Shown: piece by piece, positions 49,563 to 59,247 of the stretch
How the letters are laid out: each line of letters opens with the position of its first letter
Numbering within the stretch: the first letter of the stretch is position 1
Notes under the pieces: model-generated
The model's database searches: none
Told to the model about the DNA's origin: nothing
Seen by the model: only the letters and a program-made list of their open reading frames with translations
Position numbers and translations under genes: made by a program
Assembly: GCF_005405405.1 (NCBI RefSeq)
Contig: NZ_BJDZ01000007.1
Coordinates: 1 to 64,000, forward strand
Direction of reading: 5' to 3'
From: Lactiplantibacillus plajomi
Lineage (GTDB): Bacteria > Bacillota > Bacilli > Lactobacillales > Lactobacillaceae
DNA length: 64,000 nucleotides

Positions 49563-50330
49563 ATGGGAACCGTAATTGCACTCGCTAACCAGAAAGGTGG
49601 CGTTGGCAAGACCACGACGAGCATCAACTTAGGTGCGAGCCTCGTGGAACTTGGCCAAAAAGTATTATTGATCGACACGGATGCTCAGGGGAACGCAACT
49701 AGCGGCCTGGGGATTCAAAAATCAACGATCGAACATGAAATTTACGACGTGCTGATCAACGACGTTCCCATTAAAGAGACGATCTTACCGACGAGTCATC
49801 CGGGGTTAGACATTGTACCGGCAACCATTCAGTTGTCCGGTGCGGAAATCGAACTTACGCCGATGATGGCCCGCGAGACCCGTCTACGAGACGCCATTGA
49901 CGAGGTGAAGGCCGACTACGACTTCGTACTGATCGACTGCCCACCGTCGTTAGGACTACTGACGATCAACGCGTTTACGGCTTGTGACTCGATTCTGATT
50001 CCGGTTCAAAGTGAATACTACGCTTTGGAAGGCCTCAGTCAGTTACTGAACACCGTTAAGCTCGTTCAAAAGCACTTTAATAAGCAGCTGAAAATTGAAG
50101 GCGTGCTGTTGACGATGTACGACGCCCGTACCAATTTGGGCGCGCAGGTTAACGAAGAAGTTCGCAAGTATTTTCAGGATGCCGTTTATCATACGATTAT
50201 CCCGCGCAACGTGCGGTTATCAGAAGCGCCGAGCCACGGGCTGTCAATTATTGATTACGATGCCCGCTCGAAGGGTGCGCAAGTATACTTAGCTTTAGCA
50301 AAGGAAGTGTTGGCTGCCCATGGCAAGTAA
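49563..50330 (+). CDS. soj: Chromosome partitioning ATPase ParA/Soj
   Basis: 255-residue ParA/MinD-type ATPase. Deviant Walker A with signature Lys NQKGGVGKTTT (about 9-19), switch I DTDAQGNATSGLG (about 39-51), Walker B FVLIDCPPSLG (about 121-131). Dynamic DNA-binding dimer working with Spo0J in origin segregation and in control of DnaA. Coupled with noc (2 bases) and spo0J (11-base overlap). Confidence 0.95.
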   Translation: MGTVIALANQKGGVGKTTTSINLGASLVELGQKVLLIDTDAQGNATSGLGIQKSTIEHEIYDVLINDVPIKETILPTSHPGLDIVPATIQLSGAEIELTPMMARETRLRDAIDEVKADYDFVLIDCPPSLGLLTINAFTACDSILIPVQSEYYALEGLSQLLNTVKLVQKHFNKQLKIEGVLLTMYDARTNLGAQVNEEVRKYFQDAVYHTIIPRNVRLSEAPSHGLSIIDYDARSKGAQVYLALAKEVLAAHGK

Positions 50331-51207
50331 GGATAAGAATAAGGCGCTGGGACGCGGCATCGGGGCGCTGTTTGCCGACGTTGACGAACCGACCAGCGAA
50401 GAAACCGTTGTTGACTTGGAACTGACCGCCGTTCGTGCTAACCCGTACCAGCCACGGCGCAAGTTCGATCAGACCGCGCTAAAGGAACTGGCGAGTTCGA
50501 TTGCGAAGTCCGGCGTCTTCCAACCAATCATCGTTCGCCAACCGGACCAGGCCGTCAAGACCTACGAGATCATTGCCGGCGAACGACGCTTCCGGGCGTC
50601 GAAGCTCGCTAACCAGACGACGATTCCGGCCATCGTACGCGACATGTCGGAAGAACAGATGATGGAAGTTGCCGTCTTGGAAAACTTGCAGCGTGAAGAT
50701 TTAACGCCGCTGGAAGAAGCCGAAGCTTACGAATCGTTAATGAAGAAGCTGAAGTTGACCCAGGCCGAAGTATCTAAGCGGCTGGGCAAGAGTCGCCCAT
50801 ACATCGCCAACTACTTACGGTTATTAGGGTTACCGACCGAAGTTAAGCAACTGATTCAAAAGGGCCAGTTAGCGATGGGGCAGGCCCGGACGTTGTTGTC
50901 GTTAAAAGACAAGACCAAGGTCACGCCGCTCGCTAAACGCGCCGTTAAGGACCATTTGACGGTTCGGCAACTTGAGCAAATCGTTGCCCGCTATAACGGT
51001 GACGCGACCAAGCCCGCCAAACCGGTGAAGGTGAAAAAGTCGCCGTATATTCGGGCTAGTGAAGAACAGTTGCAAGAGAAATTCGGCACGGTGGTTTCAA
51101 TTCAAGCCAAGGCCAATAAGAAGGACCAGGGTAAAATTGAAATTCCGTACTTATCAAACGATGATTTGACCCGGATTTTAGAATTGTTGGATATCAATTT
51201 AAATTAA
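50320..51207 (+). CDS. spo0J: Chromosome partitioning protein ParB/Spo0J
   Basis: 295-residue ParB CTPase. N-terminal LGRGIGALFAD, ParB domain with GERRFRASKLA (CTP-binding box II, about 87-97) and ENLQREDLTPLEEAEAY, HTH SKRLGKSRPYIANYLRLLGL (about 152-171) and a C-terminal dimerisation domain. Binds parS sites near oriC and loads SMC. Starts inside the end of soj. Confidence 0.95.
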   Translation: MASKDKNKALGRGIGALFADVDEPTSEETVVDLELTAVRANPYQPRRKFDQTALKELASSIAKSGVFQPIIVRQPDQAVKTYEIIAGERRFRASKLANQTTIPAIVRDMSEEQMMEVAVLENLQREDLTPLEEAEAYESLMKKLKLTQAEVSKRLGKSRPYIANYLRLLGLPTEVKQLIQKGQLAMGQARTLLSLKDKTKVTPLAKRAVKDHLTVRQLEQIVARYNGDATKPAKPVKVKKSPYIRASEEQLQEKFGTVVSIQAKANKKDQGKIEIPYLSNDDLTRILELLDINLN

Positions 51208-51231
51208 TTATTTTATGAAGGGGCGTTGCGC

Positions 51232-51423
51232 ATGTATGATTTAGGTGATATTGTCGAAATGAAGAAAGCCCATCCATGCGGGGTCAACCGCTGGGAGATT
51301 ACCCGGATGGGGGCCGACATTAAGATCAAATGTACCGGGTGCGGTCACGTGGTCATGATGCCGCGCCGCGAGTTCAATAAGAAGTTAAAGAAAGTTTTGG
51401 AAAAGAAAGCTGACCAAGCTTAA
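51232..51423 (+). CDS. DUF951 small zinc-ribbon-like protein
   Basis: 63-residue protein of the DUF951 family. DLGDIVEMKKAHPCG (about 3-17) and KCTGCGHVVMMPR (about 33-45) are the family core; three cysteines (C16, C34, C37) suggest metal binding, with a basic C-terminal tail. Usually found between spo0J and ychF in Firmicutes, as here, and presumed to bind RNA or DNA. ATG 51232 follows AAGGGG; a TTG two codons upstream is rejected. Confidence 0.9.
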   Translation: MYDLGDIVEMKKAHPCGVNRWEITRMGADIKIKCTGCGHVVMMPRREFNKKLKKVLEKKADQA

Positions 51424-51452
51424 TTATTTTAAAGGAAGAGTGAATAACCGAT

Positions 51453-52553
51453 ATGGCACTTACAGCAGGTATCGTTGGGTTACCAAACGTTGGTAAATCC
51501 ACATTGTTTAACGCAATTACGAAGGCGGGCGCCGAAATGGCCAACTACCCATTCGCGACGATCGACCCGAACGTTGGGATGGTTGAGGTTCCGGACAGCC
51601 GCTTGGATCGGATTCAAGAAATTATTCCGGCTAAAAAAGTCGTACCAACGACCTTTGAATTTACCGATATCGCCGGGATCGTTAAGGGTGCCAGCAAGGG
51701 TGAAGGTTTAGGGAATAAGTTCTTGGAGAACATTCGCCAAGTTGACGCCATCGTCCACGTTGTGCGGGCCTTTGACGACGATAACATTACCCACGTCACT
51801 GGTAAGGTCGATCCGCAAGACGACATTGAAACCATTAACTTGGAACTCAGTCTCGCCGACCTGGAAGCCGTTGACAAGCGGTTGGCAAAGGTACAACGCG
51901 CTGCCAAGGGGAGCGATAAGGAAGCTAAGGCTGAACTGGCCGTCTTACAAAAGATCAAGCCAGCCCTCGAAGCCGGTAAGCCAGTACGCTCACTGGACTT
52001 TAGCGATGACGAACAACCAATCGTGAAGGGGTTATTTTTACTGACTTCGAAACCGGTACTCTACGTGGCGAACATTGCTGAAGACGACATGGCCGACCCA
52101 GAAAGTTCGAAATACTTCCCAGTGGTCGAAAACTATGCCAAGCAGGAAGGCGCCCAAGCGATTGGCGTCGCTGCGGAAGCCGAAGAAGAAATTGCCGAGT
52201 TAGATGACGCGGACAAAGCCGACTTCTTGGCTGCTGAAGGGGTTGACGAACCCGGATTGAATAAGCTGATTCGGGCTTCTTACAAGCTCTTAGGGCTCGA
52301 AACCTTCTTCACGGCTGGTGGCAAGGAAACCCGTGCCTGGACCTTTAGACGCGGGACTAAGGCCCCTCAAGCTGCCGGGATTATTCACTCCGATTTTGAA
52401 CGCGGGTTCATTCGTGCGGAAGTGATGTCGTTCGATGCGTTGGACGAAGCTGGTTCGGAAGCTAAAGTTAAGGAAAACGGGAAGCTACGGTTGGAAGGTA
52501 AAGACTACGTCATGCAAGACGGTGACATCGTCGAATTCCGCTTCAACGTTTAA
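51453..52553 (+). CDS. ychF: Ribosome-binding ATPase YchF
   Basis: Obg-family YchF/OLA1, 366 residues, which prefers ATP. G1 GLPNVGKST (about 8-16), G3 DIAGIVKGAS (about 70-79), the altered G4 (NIAE in place of NKXD), coiled-coil insert (about 130-165) and C-terminal TGS domain with FFTAGGKETRAWT. Associates with ribosomes and modulates stress responses. AAGGAAG upstream; cotranscribed with DUF951 and DUF1129 genes. Confidence 0.95.
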   Translation: MALTAGIVGLPNVGKSTLFNAITKAGAEMANYPFATIDPNVGMVEVPDSRLDRIQEIIPAKKVVPTTFEFTDIAGIVKGASKGEGLGNKFLENIRQVDAIVHVVRAFDDDNITHVTGKVDPQDDIETINLELSLADLEAVDKRLAKVQRAAKGSDKEAKAELAVLQKIKPALEAGKPVRSLDFSDDEQPIVKGLFLLTSKPVLYVANIAEDDMADPESSKYFPVVENYAKQEGAQAIGVAAEAEEEIAELDDADKADFLAAEGVDEPGLNKLIRASYKLLGLETFFTAGGKETRAWTFRRGTKAPQAAGIIHSDFERGFIRAEVMSFDALDEAGSEAKVKENGKLRLEGKDYVMQDGDIVEFRFNV

Positions 52554-52574
52554 GGCTGAAAGGAGAATTAACTC

Positions 52575-53300
52575 GTGAGTGAAAGTGAAACCCCAAAACA
52601 ACCGCGTAACGCTGCGGCTGGTGCTAAGCAAATCAAGGCGGCTGAACGGCCGATTCGCGAAGCGACCGAATTGACCAAGCGTAACGAGGAATACATGCGC
52701 CAAATGCGCAAGTCGTTGAACGCGACCGACTTAAGCGGTGAAAAAAAGAAGGCCGTCCTAGATGAAATGACGACCACTTTATTAGCTGAACAGGGTCGTG
52801 GTACGACCGCCCGCCAACTTTACGGGACGGTCCAAGAACGCACTGAAGAAATTCTGCACCCGAAAAAGACGCCGGTTGAGCAACAAAAGGCCAATTACTG
52901 GATTTCTTCGTTAGATAACGGACTAATGCTCTTCATGATCTTCTGCTTAATGTACGGGATCATGGGCTTAATCGGTGCCGATACTGACAAGAATTCACAG
53001 GGCGCGATGGGCTTGACTGCGATTATCTTAACGTCGGCCGTTGGTGGGCTTGGTGTGACCAAGTTATTCCAATACTTGGCACCAACCAAGGGGCAACCAA
53101 AAGTTTCCCTGTGGAAAAAGATTGGCTGGTCCGTATTGGCGGTCGTTGCCTGGATGTTCGTCTTTACCACCGTTTCCTTAGTTAAGGGACCTTGGAACCC
53201 GATCCTTTCCGGTGTCGCCTACCTGATCATCGCGGTCGTCGTCTTCTTCTTACGGATGTGGCTCAAGCGGCGTTACAACATTACGACCAGTATGTTTTAA
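52575..53300 (+). CDS. DUF1129 membrane protein
   Basis: 241-residue membrane protein of the DUF1129 family, common next to ychF in lactobacilli. The cytosolic N-terminal half (to about residue 110) is charged and helical (KRNEEYMRQMRKSLNATDLS, HAAS-like); four membrane helices follow (about 115-235). GTG start behind AAAGGAGA. Function unknown. Confidence 0.85.
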   Translation: MSESETPKQPRNAAAGAKQIKAAERPIREATELTKRNEEYMRQMRKSLNATDLSGEKKKAVLDEMTTTLLAEQGRGTTARQLYGTVQERTEEILHPKKTPVEQQKANYWISSLDNGLMLFMIFCLMYGIMGLIGADTDKNSQGAMGLTAIILTSAVGGLGVTKLFQYLAPTKGQPKVSLWKKIGWSVLAVVAWMFVFTTVSLVKGPWNPILSGVAYLIIAVVVFFLRMWLKRRYNITTSMF

Positions 53301-53329
53301 GCTTGTGGCGACGCAAATAAATTAAATCA

Positions 53330-53377
53330 TTATAAGTCCTTAGTAGTTACGGTTGCGCCGTGAGTGCTAGGGATTTT
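53330..53377 (+). terminator. Terminator of the rsmG-DUF1129 block
   Basis: AGTCC-TTAG...CTAG-GGATT imperfect stem enclosing ACGG-ttgcg-CCGT, then six T. Confidence 0.75.
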
Positions 53378-53553
53378 TTAGTTATACAAAAGTGGTGAGC
53401 GCTGTTTTTTTAACCTGGTCAGGTTAGCGGCGTAAATCCACGTAAACCAAGGGACTACGTTAATAAGAAAACGCTGAAATTTTAGCGTGACACTTGCATT
53501 TAACGGCAGTATTTGGTACCTTTACAGATAAAAATAAAACCATAAGGAGCTAA

Positions 53554-54711
<1,158 letters not shown>

Positions 54712-54725
54712 TTTAAGTTAAATGT

Positions 54726-54762
54726 AAAACGTGTTTAGACCAAGCGCCTAAACGCGTTTTTT
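54726..54762 (+). terminator. Terminator of guaB
   Basis: AAAACGTGTTTAG/CTAAACGCGTTTT with T-run. Confidence 0.9.
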
Positions 54763-54885
54763 GTTGCGTGCCAAATGCGCGCGGATACTAAAGTCAGTAC
54801 CGCAACGGTCCGTTGCGTCCCGGTTTAACGGCGATGCAACGAATCGTTGCGGGCTAAAGGCTGTTATTTTCAACGGGGGCGACGT

Positions 54886-55461
54886 ATGGTGAAAGTACCA
54901 ATTGGATCACAAATAAAACGACTGCGGGAGCAACGGCCTTGGTCACAACAAGAACTTGCTGATCAACTAAACGTTACCCGTCAAACGATTTCCAAGTGGG
55001 AACGGGGGAAAAGCTACCCCGACCTGGAAAGTTTGGTCACGTTAACCGGACTATTCGGCGTTTCAGCCGATGAACTATTAGGGCTGGCCCAGCCGGTCAA
55101 GTCACGGTCACGGTTAACGTGGTGGTTACACCGAGGGGGATCTTCAAAAGTGTCAACGTTCAATAATACCAAATCTACCAAGTGGTACAGTACCGGCCAC
55201 GACCGCGTCATAGTCGCTACCGGCCTCATGCTCGACGTCGTTAAAGACTTAGACCCAGTCAAAGACGCCCCGTTTCGCGCCTTAATCAAACGTTACTACG
55301 ACGAACTCATTCGTAATGAGTCCGGCCGCCCGGACTACGTTTTCATGCGTTTCGGTATCGAAGCCTCAAAATGTCTCCGCGAAAACGGCATCGTCCTATC
55401 CAAAGAGAATTCCAAACGGGTCAACGACATCATTAAACTTGCCACAGTCCGTTACATCTAA
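54886..55461 (+). CDS. XRE-type HTH protein with immunity-like C-terminal domain
   Basis: 191-residue protein. N-terminal XRE helix-turn-helix: IKRLREQRPWSQQELADQLN (about 8-27), VTRQTISKWERGKSYPDLES (28-47) and SADELLGL. After a basic linker (about 72-100) comes a helical C-terminal domain (about 110-190) resembling enterocin-A-type bacteriocin immunity proteins, with FRALIKRYYDELIRNESGRP and a final KENSKRVNDIIKLA helix. The fusion suggests either a regulator that also protects or a repurposed immunity fold. No bacteriocin structural gene is adjacent. ATG 54886 after GGGGG. The next 800 bp hold repeats A and B. Confidence 0.7.
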   Translation: MVKVPIGSQIKRLREQRPWSQQELADQLNVTRQTISKWERGKSYPDLESLVTLTGLFGVSADELLGLAQPVKSRSRLTWWLHRGGSSKVSTFNNTKSTKWYSTGHDRVIVATGLMLDVVKDLDPVKDAPFRALIKRYYDELIRNESGRPDYVFMRFGIEASKCLRENGIVLSKENSKRVNDIIKLATVRYI

Positions 55462-55473
55462 AACTAAAACTTC

Positions 55474-55508
55474 AAAAACGGCACCCGGTCTCTGGGGTGC
55501 CGTTTTTT
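55474..55508 (+). terminator. Terminator of the XRE gene
   Basis: AAAACGGCACC-cggtctctg-GGGTGCCGTTTT with six T. Confidence 0.9.
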
Positions 55509-55556
55509 GGTATTTTACTGACCAGAAGAAAAGCGTCCTTTAATTTGTTCATCTTA

Positions 55557-55761
55557 GCTCGATTCCAAGCTAGCGTTTCCTTGCCAGTCCTCCGGTCAGC
55601 GGAAATCAGTCCGGAACGCGGTGGTCACGGGGTTAAGCCCGAAGTGCGGATCTTAACCGCCGGGCGTTCACTAACTCGCCAAAGGACGGCGACCAAGTGA
55701 AACTTCACCGCTGGGACTGTTCCCGCTTTCCCTCCAGGCTTGAACTAGTCGTTGGCGGGCG
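55557..55761. repeat. Repeat A, copy 2 (205 bp, structured)
   Basis: Second copy of the element at 5652, about 89 percent identical and collinear over its whole length. Same potential stems TCCGG/CCGGA, GGTTAAG/CTTAACC, TTCACT/AGTGAA and TCGCC/GGCGA. Followed 242 bases later by repeat B copy 2; that AT-rich gap (55762-56003) shows no gene. Confidence 0.75.
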
Positions 55762-56003
55762 TTAACGCGTTAATTTATATGAATGGATTGAATCAGTCTG
55801 GTGATTGATTACTGAATGGTGGTCACTACTTCGAAAATCAAGAATTTTAAGATCTATTCATCCATAATTACTAATTCAAGTTATCTATTAGTGGAATCCA
55901 AATTGATATGATTTTAGGATGCTAAGGATTAGTGAACGGCATCGTCAACCACGCTACTAGTTTATTAAATCTAACAAGTTATTAGTTAACGAGACGTAAC
56001 CGA

Positions 56004-56155
56004 GGTCCCGGAGCCCTTCGAAACATGGCTGTGAAATTGTTGTTGGTCGCCGTTGTTTGGCGACTTACAACAAGGCCGACTTGGAAGACAATTTGGGGTG
56101 TGAATTGGCTTCCATGCGTGCCCACAGCCTTGCTTTCGTGTAGGCGGAGCGGACC
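56004..56155. repeat. Repeat B, copy 2 (152 bp, structured)
   Basis: Second copy of the element at 6881. Compared with copy 1, GTCGTC/GACGAC becomes GTCGCC/GGCGAC (compensatory) and GGGAG/CTTCC becomes GGAAG/CTTCC (wobble to Watson-Crick), while CAATTC/GAATTG becomes CAATTT/GAATTG (wobble). The fold is therefore conserved. Confidence 0.75.
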
Positions 56156-56275
56156 GGTGTGTTGACCGTATTTCTAGAAGTTTTTGAATTTTTTAAAATA
56201 TAAGTGGTTGTTAATTAGCGTCAATTGAAAAAACGAACTTACCACGGTCGTGGCAAGTTCGCTAAAATAATGGCA

Positions 56276-57037
56276 TTAACGTTTTTTGTAGCTGAGGTAG
56301 TAGAGCCCACCGACTAGGCCGGCACCGCCGAGGACGTTGCCGAGGTAGACGGGGATGATGTTCATGAAGAACTGGCCCCAGGTGGCGCCACCTTCGAAGA
56401 TGGCGGCGGGAATCAAGAAGCAGTTGGCGACACTATGTTGGAAACCGATGGCAACGAAGGCCATGATGGGGAACCAGATGCCGAGAATCTTGCCGGCGCC
56501 GTCTTTGGCGGAGGCGGCTAACCAAACGGCGATGCCGACGAGCCAGTTACAGCCGATGCCGGAAACAAGGCTGGGCCAAAATGACATGGCGATTTTACCC
56601 TGGGCCATGGTGATGAGGGTGGTGCGAAAGGCGCCGGTGTGGGTTAAGCCGGTAAAGTGGCCGAGGAAGAACGCGACTCAGACAGCGCCAACGAAGTTCA
56701 TCAGGCTGATTTCTAATAAGTTGAGTAGGAATGAGCGTAGTTTAATTTTGCGGTCGTAGGTGGCTAAGCTGACGACCATCATGTTACCGGTGACGAGTTC
56801 GCCACCCATGAGTAAGATGACAATCAGACCGAGCGGGAAGACCCCCGCGCCGAGAATCGTCGCGAAGCCGCCGAAACTAGCGGGGAGCGCGCCGGCAACC
56901 CGGACGTCGGCTAAGAAACCGAGTGCGATCAAGGCACCACCGAAAAAACCGAGAATTAATTTTGAAAGTAGCGGTAATTGGACTTTAGCAACCCCTTTAG
57001 CAATGCTATTGGGTAAAACTTCTTGTGGACTATACAT
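56276..57037 (-). pseudogene. Formate/nitrite channel (FNT) gene with internal stop
   Basis: One frame, 253 codons, encodes an FNT-family channel (FocA/NirC-like) of six membrane helices. It is interrupted by an in-frame TGA at 56680-56678 (after NFVGAV, before VAFFLGHFTG). The flanking halves are otherwise intact: LPLLSKLILGFFGGALIALG, MGGELVTGNMMVV (omega-loop region) in the first, FWPSLVSGIGCNWLVGIAVW and QHSVANCFLIP in the second. TGG to TGA (Trp to stop) is the simplest cause. A truncated first part (119 residues) could not form the pentameric channel. Family length is about 260-280, so nothing else seems missing. Confidence 0.85.
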
Positions 57038-57318
57038 CCGATCACTTCCTCATTGATTAATACCCTTATTATACTAAGGATTAGTCAATTTAGTAGGTTT
57101 ATTTGAGAAATATTTCACAATAATTTTTGTTATATTTAGTATGCTTGACCAGGCCCGGCGTTGGGTGCCGAATTATTTTGGAAAGTGCGGTATGATAGAG
57201 ACAGACGAATCGGTTTGAAACGGGACTTTTAAGCTTTCCCTAAAAAGGTTAACGAATGACCAAGAATGCTGAACTTTTTGATAAAATAAAACCAGAATTA
57301 ACTAAGGAGAATAATTTT

Positions 57319-58008
57319 ATGAAGATTTTAGTAGTCGATGACGACAAAGAAATTGCGCAACTATTAGAAATTTACATTAAAAATGAAGGTTACGAACCAA
57401 TCAGTGCCTACAATGGTCGCGAAGCCATTACGAAATTAAATACTAACCCGGACATTGCCCTAATGATTTTGGATATTATGATGCCCGAAATGGACGGGAT
57501 TGAAGTGATCAAGGAAGTGCGGAAAGACTCCCAATTGCCAATTTTGGTACTGTCTGCCAAAACTGGCGATATGGATAAGATTCAGGGGTTGATCACTGGT
57601 GCTGACGACTACGTCACTAAGCCGTTTAACCCGCTGGAAATCATGGCGCGGGTCAAGTCGCTGCTGCGGCGGTCGGAGAATAACGTGACCAGCAACGAAC
57701 CGGACGTTTTAGATATCGGCCCGTTGACCATTAATAAGGATTCACACGAAGTTAAGACGTTAACTGGTAAGGATATTCAGTTGACGGCGTTGGAGTTCGG
57801 GATCCTTTACCTGTTGGCAAGTCACCCGAACCGGGTCTTTTCCGCGGATGATATTTTTGAGCGGGTTTGGCAACAGGAAAGTATCGTATCGGCGAAGACG
57901 GTCATGGTGCACGTGAGCCACTTGCGCGATAAAATTGAAGAAGCAACTGACGGCGAAAAGGTGATTCAAACCGTTTGGGGCGTCGGTTATAAAATCGAAG
58001 CACGTTAA
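57319..58008 (+). CDS. OmpR-family response regulator, VanR-like
   Basis: 229-residue response regulator. Receiver domain LVVDDDKEIA (about 4-13, acidic pair), phospho-Asp in MILDIMMPEMDG (about 51-62), Thr/Ser and Lys (VLSAKTG, YVTKPF). OmpR winged-helix output with SAKTVMVHVSHLRDKIEE and VIQTVWGVGYKIE. Start 57319 follows AAGGAG; 21 upstream codons are rejected. Operon with a VanS-like kinase and a DacA carboxypeptidase, indicating cell-wall homeostasis. OmpR-type regulators bind 11-bp direct repeats such as those at the sRNA-2 and -3 promoters, though no link is shown. Confidence 0.9.
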   Translation: MKILVVDDDKEIAQLLEIYIKNEGYEPISAYNGREAITKLNTNPDIALMILDIMMPEMDGIEVIKEVRKDSQLPILVLSAKTGDMDKIQGLITGADDYVTKPFNPLEIMARVKSLLRRSENNVTSNEPDVLDIGPLTINKDSHEVKTLTGKDIQLTALEFGILYLLASHPNRVFSADDIFERVWQQESIVSAKTVMVHVSHLRDKIEEATDGEKVIQTVWGVGYKIEAR

Positions 58009-58023
58009 TAGTGGGGTCAGATT

Positions 58024-59178
58024 TTGAAATTAACAGGACGCGAAAAAAGTGAATTGTTCTTTGAAGGGGTAGTAACGGTAATTTTGCTACTCCTTTTAAA
58101 CTTGTCGATCGTGGTACTGATTAACAGCGCGATTGCGAATAACCCCGGTCTACAAAGCGGGATTTTTCAAATTAAACGCTCCATCAAACTGGGACCAACC
58201 AACTTGCAACTCTGGAGTTATGAGAACCTGTTTATTGCGTTAATGCTGGTGGCAGATGGTTTCGTGGTATATTGGCGCTTGATTCGGCGCTACAAGCAGA
58301 TGCAGTTACGCCACATTATTAGTGAACTGCACTACATTGCGGCCGGCCACTTTGATCACCGTATTGCCTTCAACCTGACCGGTGATACGCAGCGGGTCGT
58401 TGAAAGTGTCAACGCACTGGTTGATTCGGCCATCCACTCGATGGACGAGGAACGTGAGATCGAACGCTCGAAGGACGCGTTGATTACGAACGTTAGTCAT
58501 GATATTCGAACGCCGTTGACCTCGATTATCGGCTACCTTGGTTTGATTGAAAATAAGCAGTACCAATCCGAAGACGACCTGGTGAAGTACGCCCATATCG
58601 CGTATTTGAAGGCGACCCAGATGAAGTCGTTGGTGGAAGACCTGTTCGAGTACACCAAGGTCCGGCAGACGGAAACCTCGCTCAATATTAGCAAGTTGAA
58701 CTTAACGGCCATGCTGGAACAATTGGCGGCCAGCTTTGAATTGGAAGCTAATAAAAAGCACCTGACGATTGAAGTTGAGAGTGGACCGGAACCGATTTAC
58801 TTGGAAGCCGACGCTGAAAAACTAGGGCGGGTGTTCAATAATCTGATCACTAACGCGTTTAAGTATGGCGACGGGGCGCACCGGTTGGTTTTGCAAGCCG
58901 AACAACGTGACCAGGAAGTCGTTATTCACGTCACCAACGACGGAAAACGGATTCCGGCGGCGTCATTAGGCCGATTATTCGAACGGTTTTACCGCGTTGA
59001 GGAGTCCCGTTCTAAGGCGACCGGCGGCTCCGGGTTGGGGTTGGCAATCGCGCAAAGTATCGTCGAACACCACGGCGGTTACATTTTTGCGCAGAGTGAC
59101 GATGAGCAGACGAGTTTCGTTATTCACTTACCAATCAAACATGACCATCCGTTAACAAAAAATGACCAGAATGTGTAA
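58024..59178 (+). CDS. Sensor histidine kinase, VanS-like
   Basis: 384-residue membrane kinase with two membrane helices (about 16-39 and 65-85) and a short extracellular loop, then HAMP-like linker. H-box NVSHDIRTPLTSIIGYL (about 157-173), N-box NLITNAFKYG, F-box-like LFERFYRVEESRSKATGGSG, G-box GLGLAIAQSIVEHHGG. TTG start with GTGGGG upstream. Sixteen bases after the response regulator gene. The small sensor loop suggests sensing within the membrane or through partners. Confidence 0.9.
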   Translation: MKLTGREKSELFFEGVVTVILLLLLNLSIVVLINSAIANNPGLQSGIFQIKRSIKLGPTNLQLWSYENLFIALMLVADGFVVYWRLIRRYKQMQLRHIISELHYIAAGHFDHRIAFNLTGDTQRVVESVNALVDSAIHSMDEEREIERSKDALITNVSHDIRTPLTSIIGYLGLIENKQYQSEDDLVKYAHIAYLKATQMKSLVEDLFEYTKVRQTETSLNISKLNLTAMLEQLAASFELEANKKHLTIEVESGPEPIYLEADAEKLGRVFNNLITNAFKYGDGAHRLVLQAEQRDQEVVIHVTNDGKRIPAASLGRLFERFYRVEESRSKATGGSGLGLAIAQSIVEHHGGYIFAQSDDEQTSFVIHLPIKHDHPLTKNDQNV

Positions 59179-59247
59179 AATTAGCTTGTCTACACAATGC
59201 AATTTATTTAAACTTAATTTAGCACTCAGGAAAGGGATAATTGAGAA

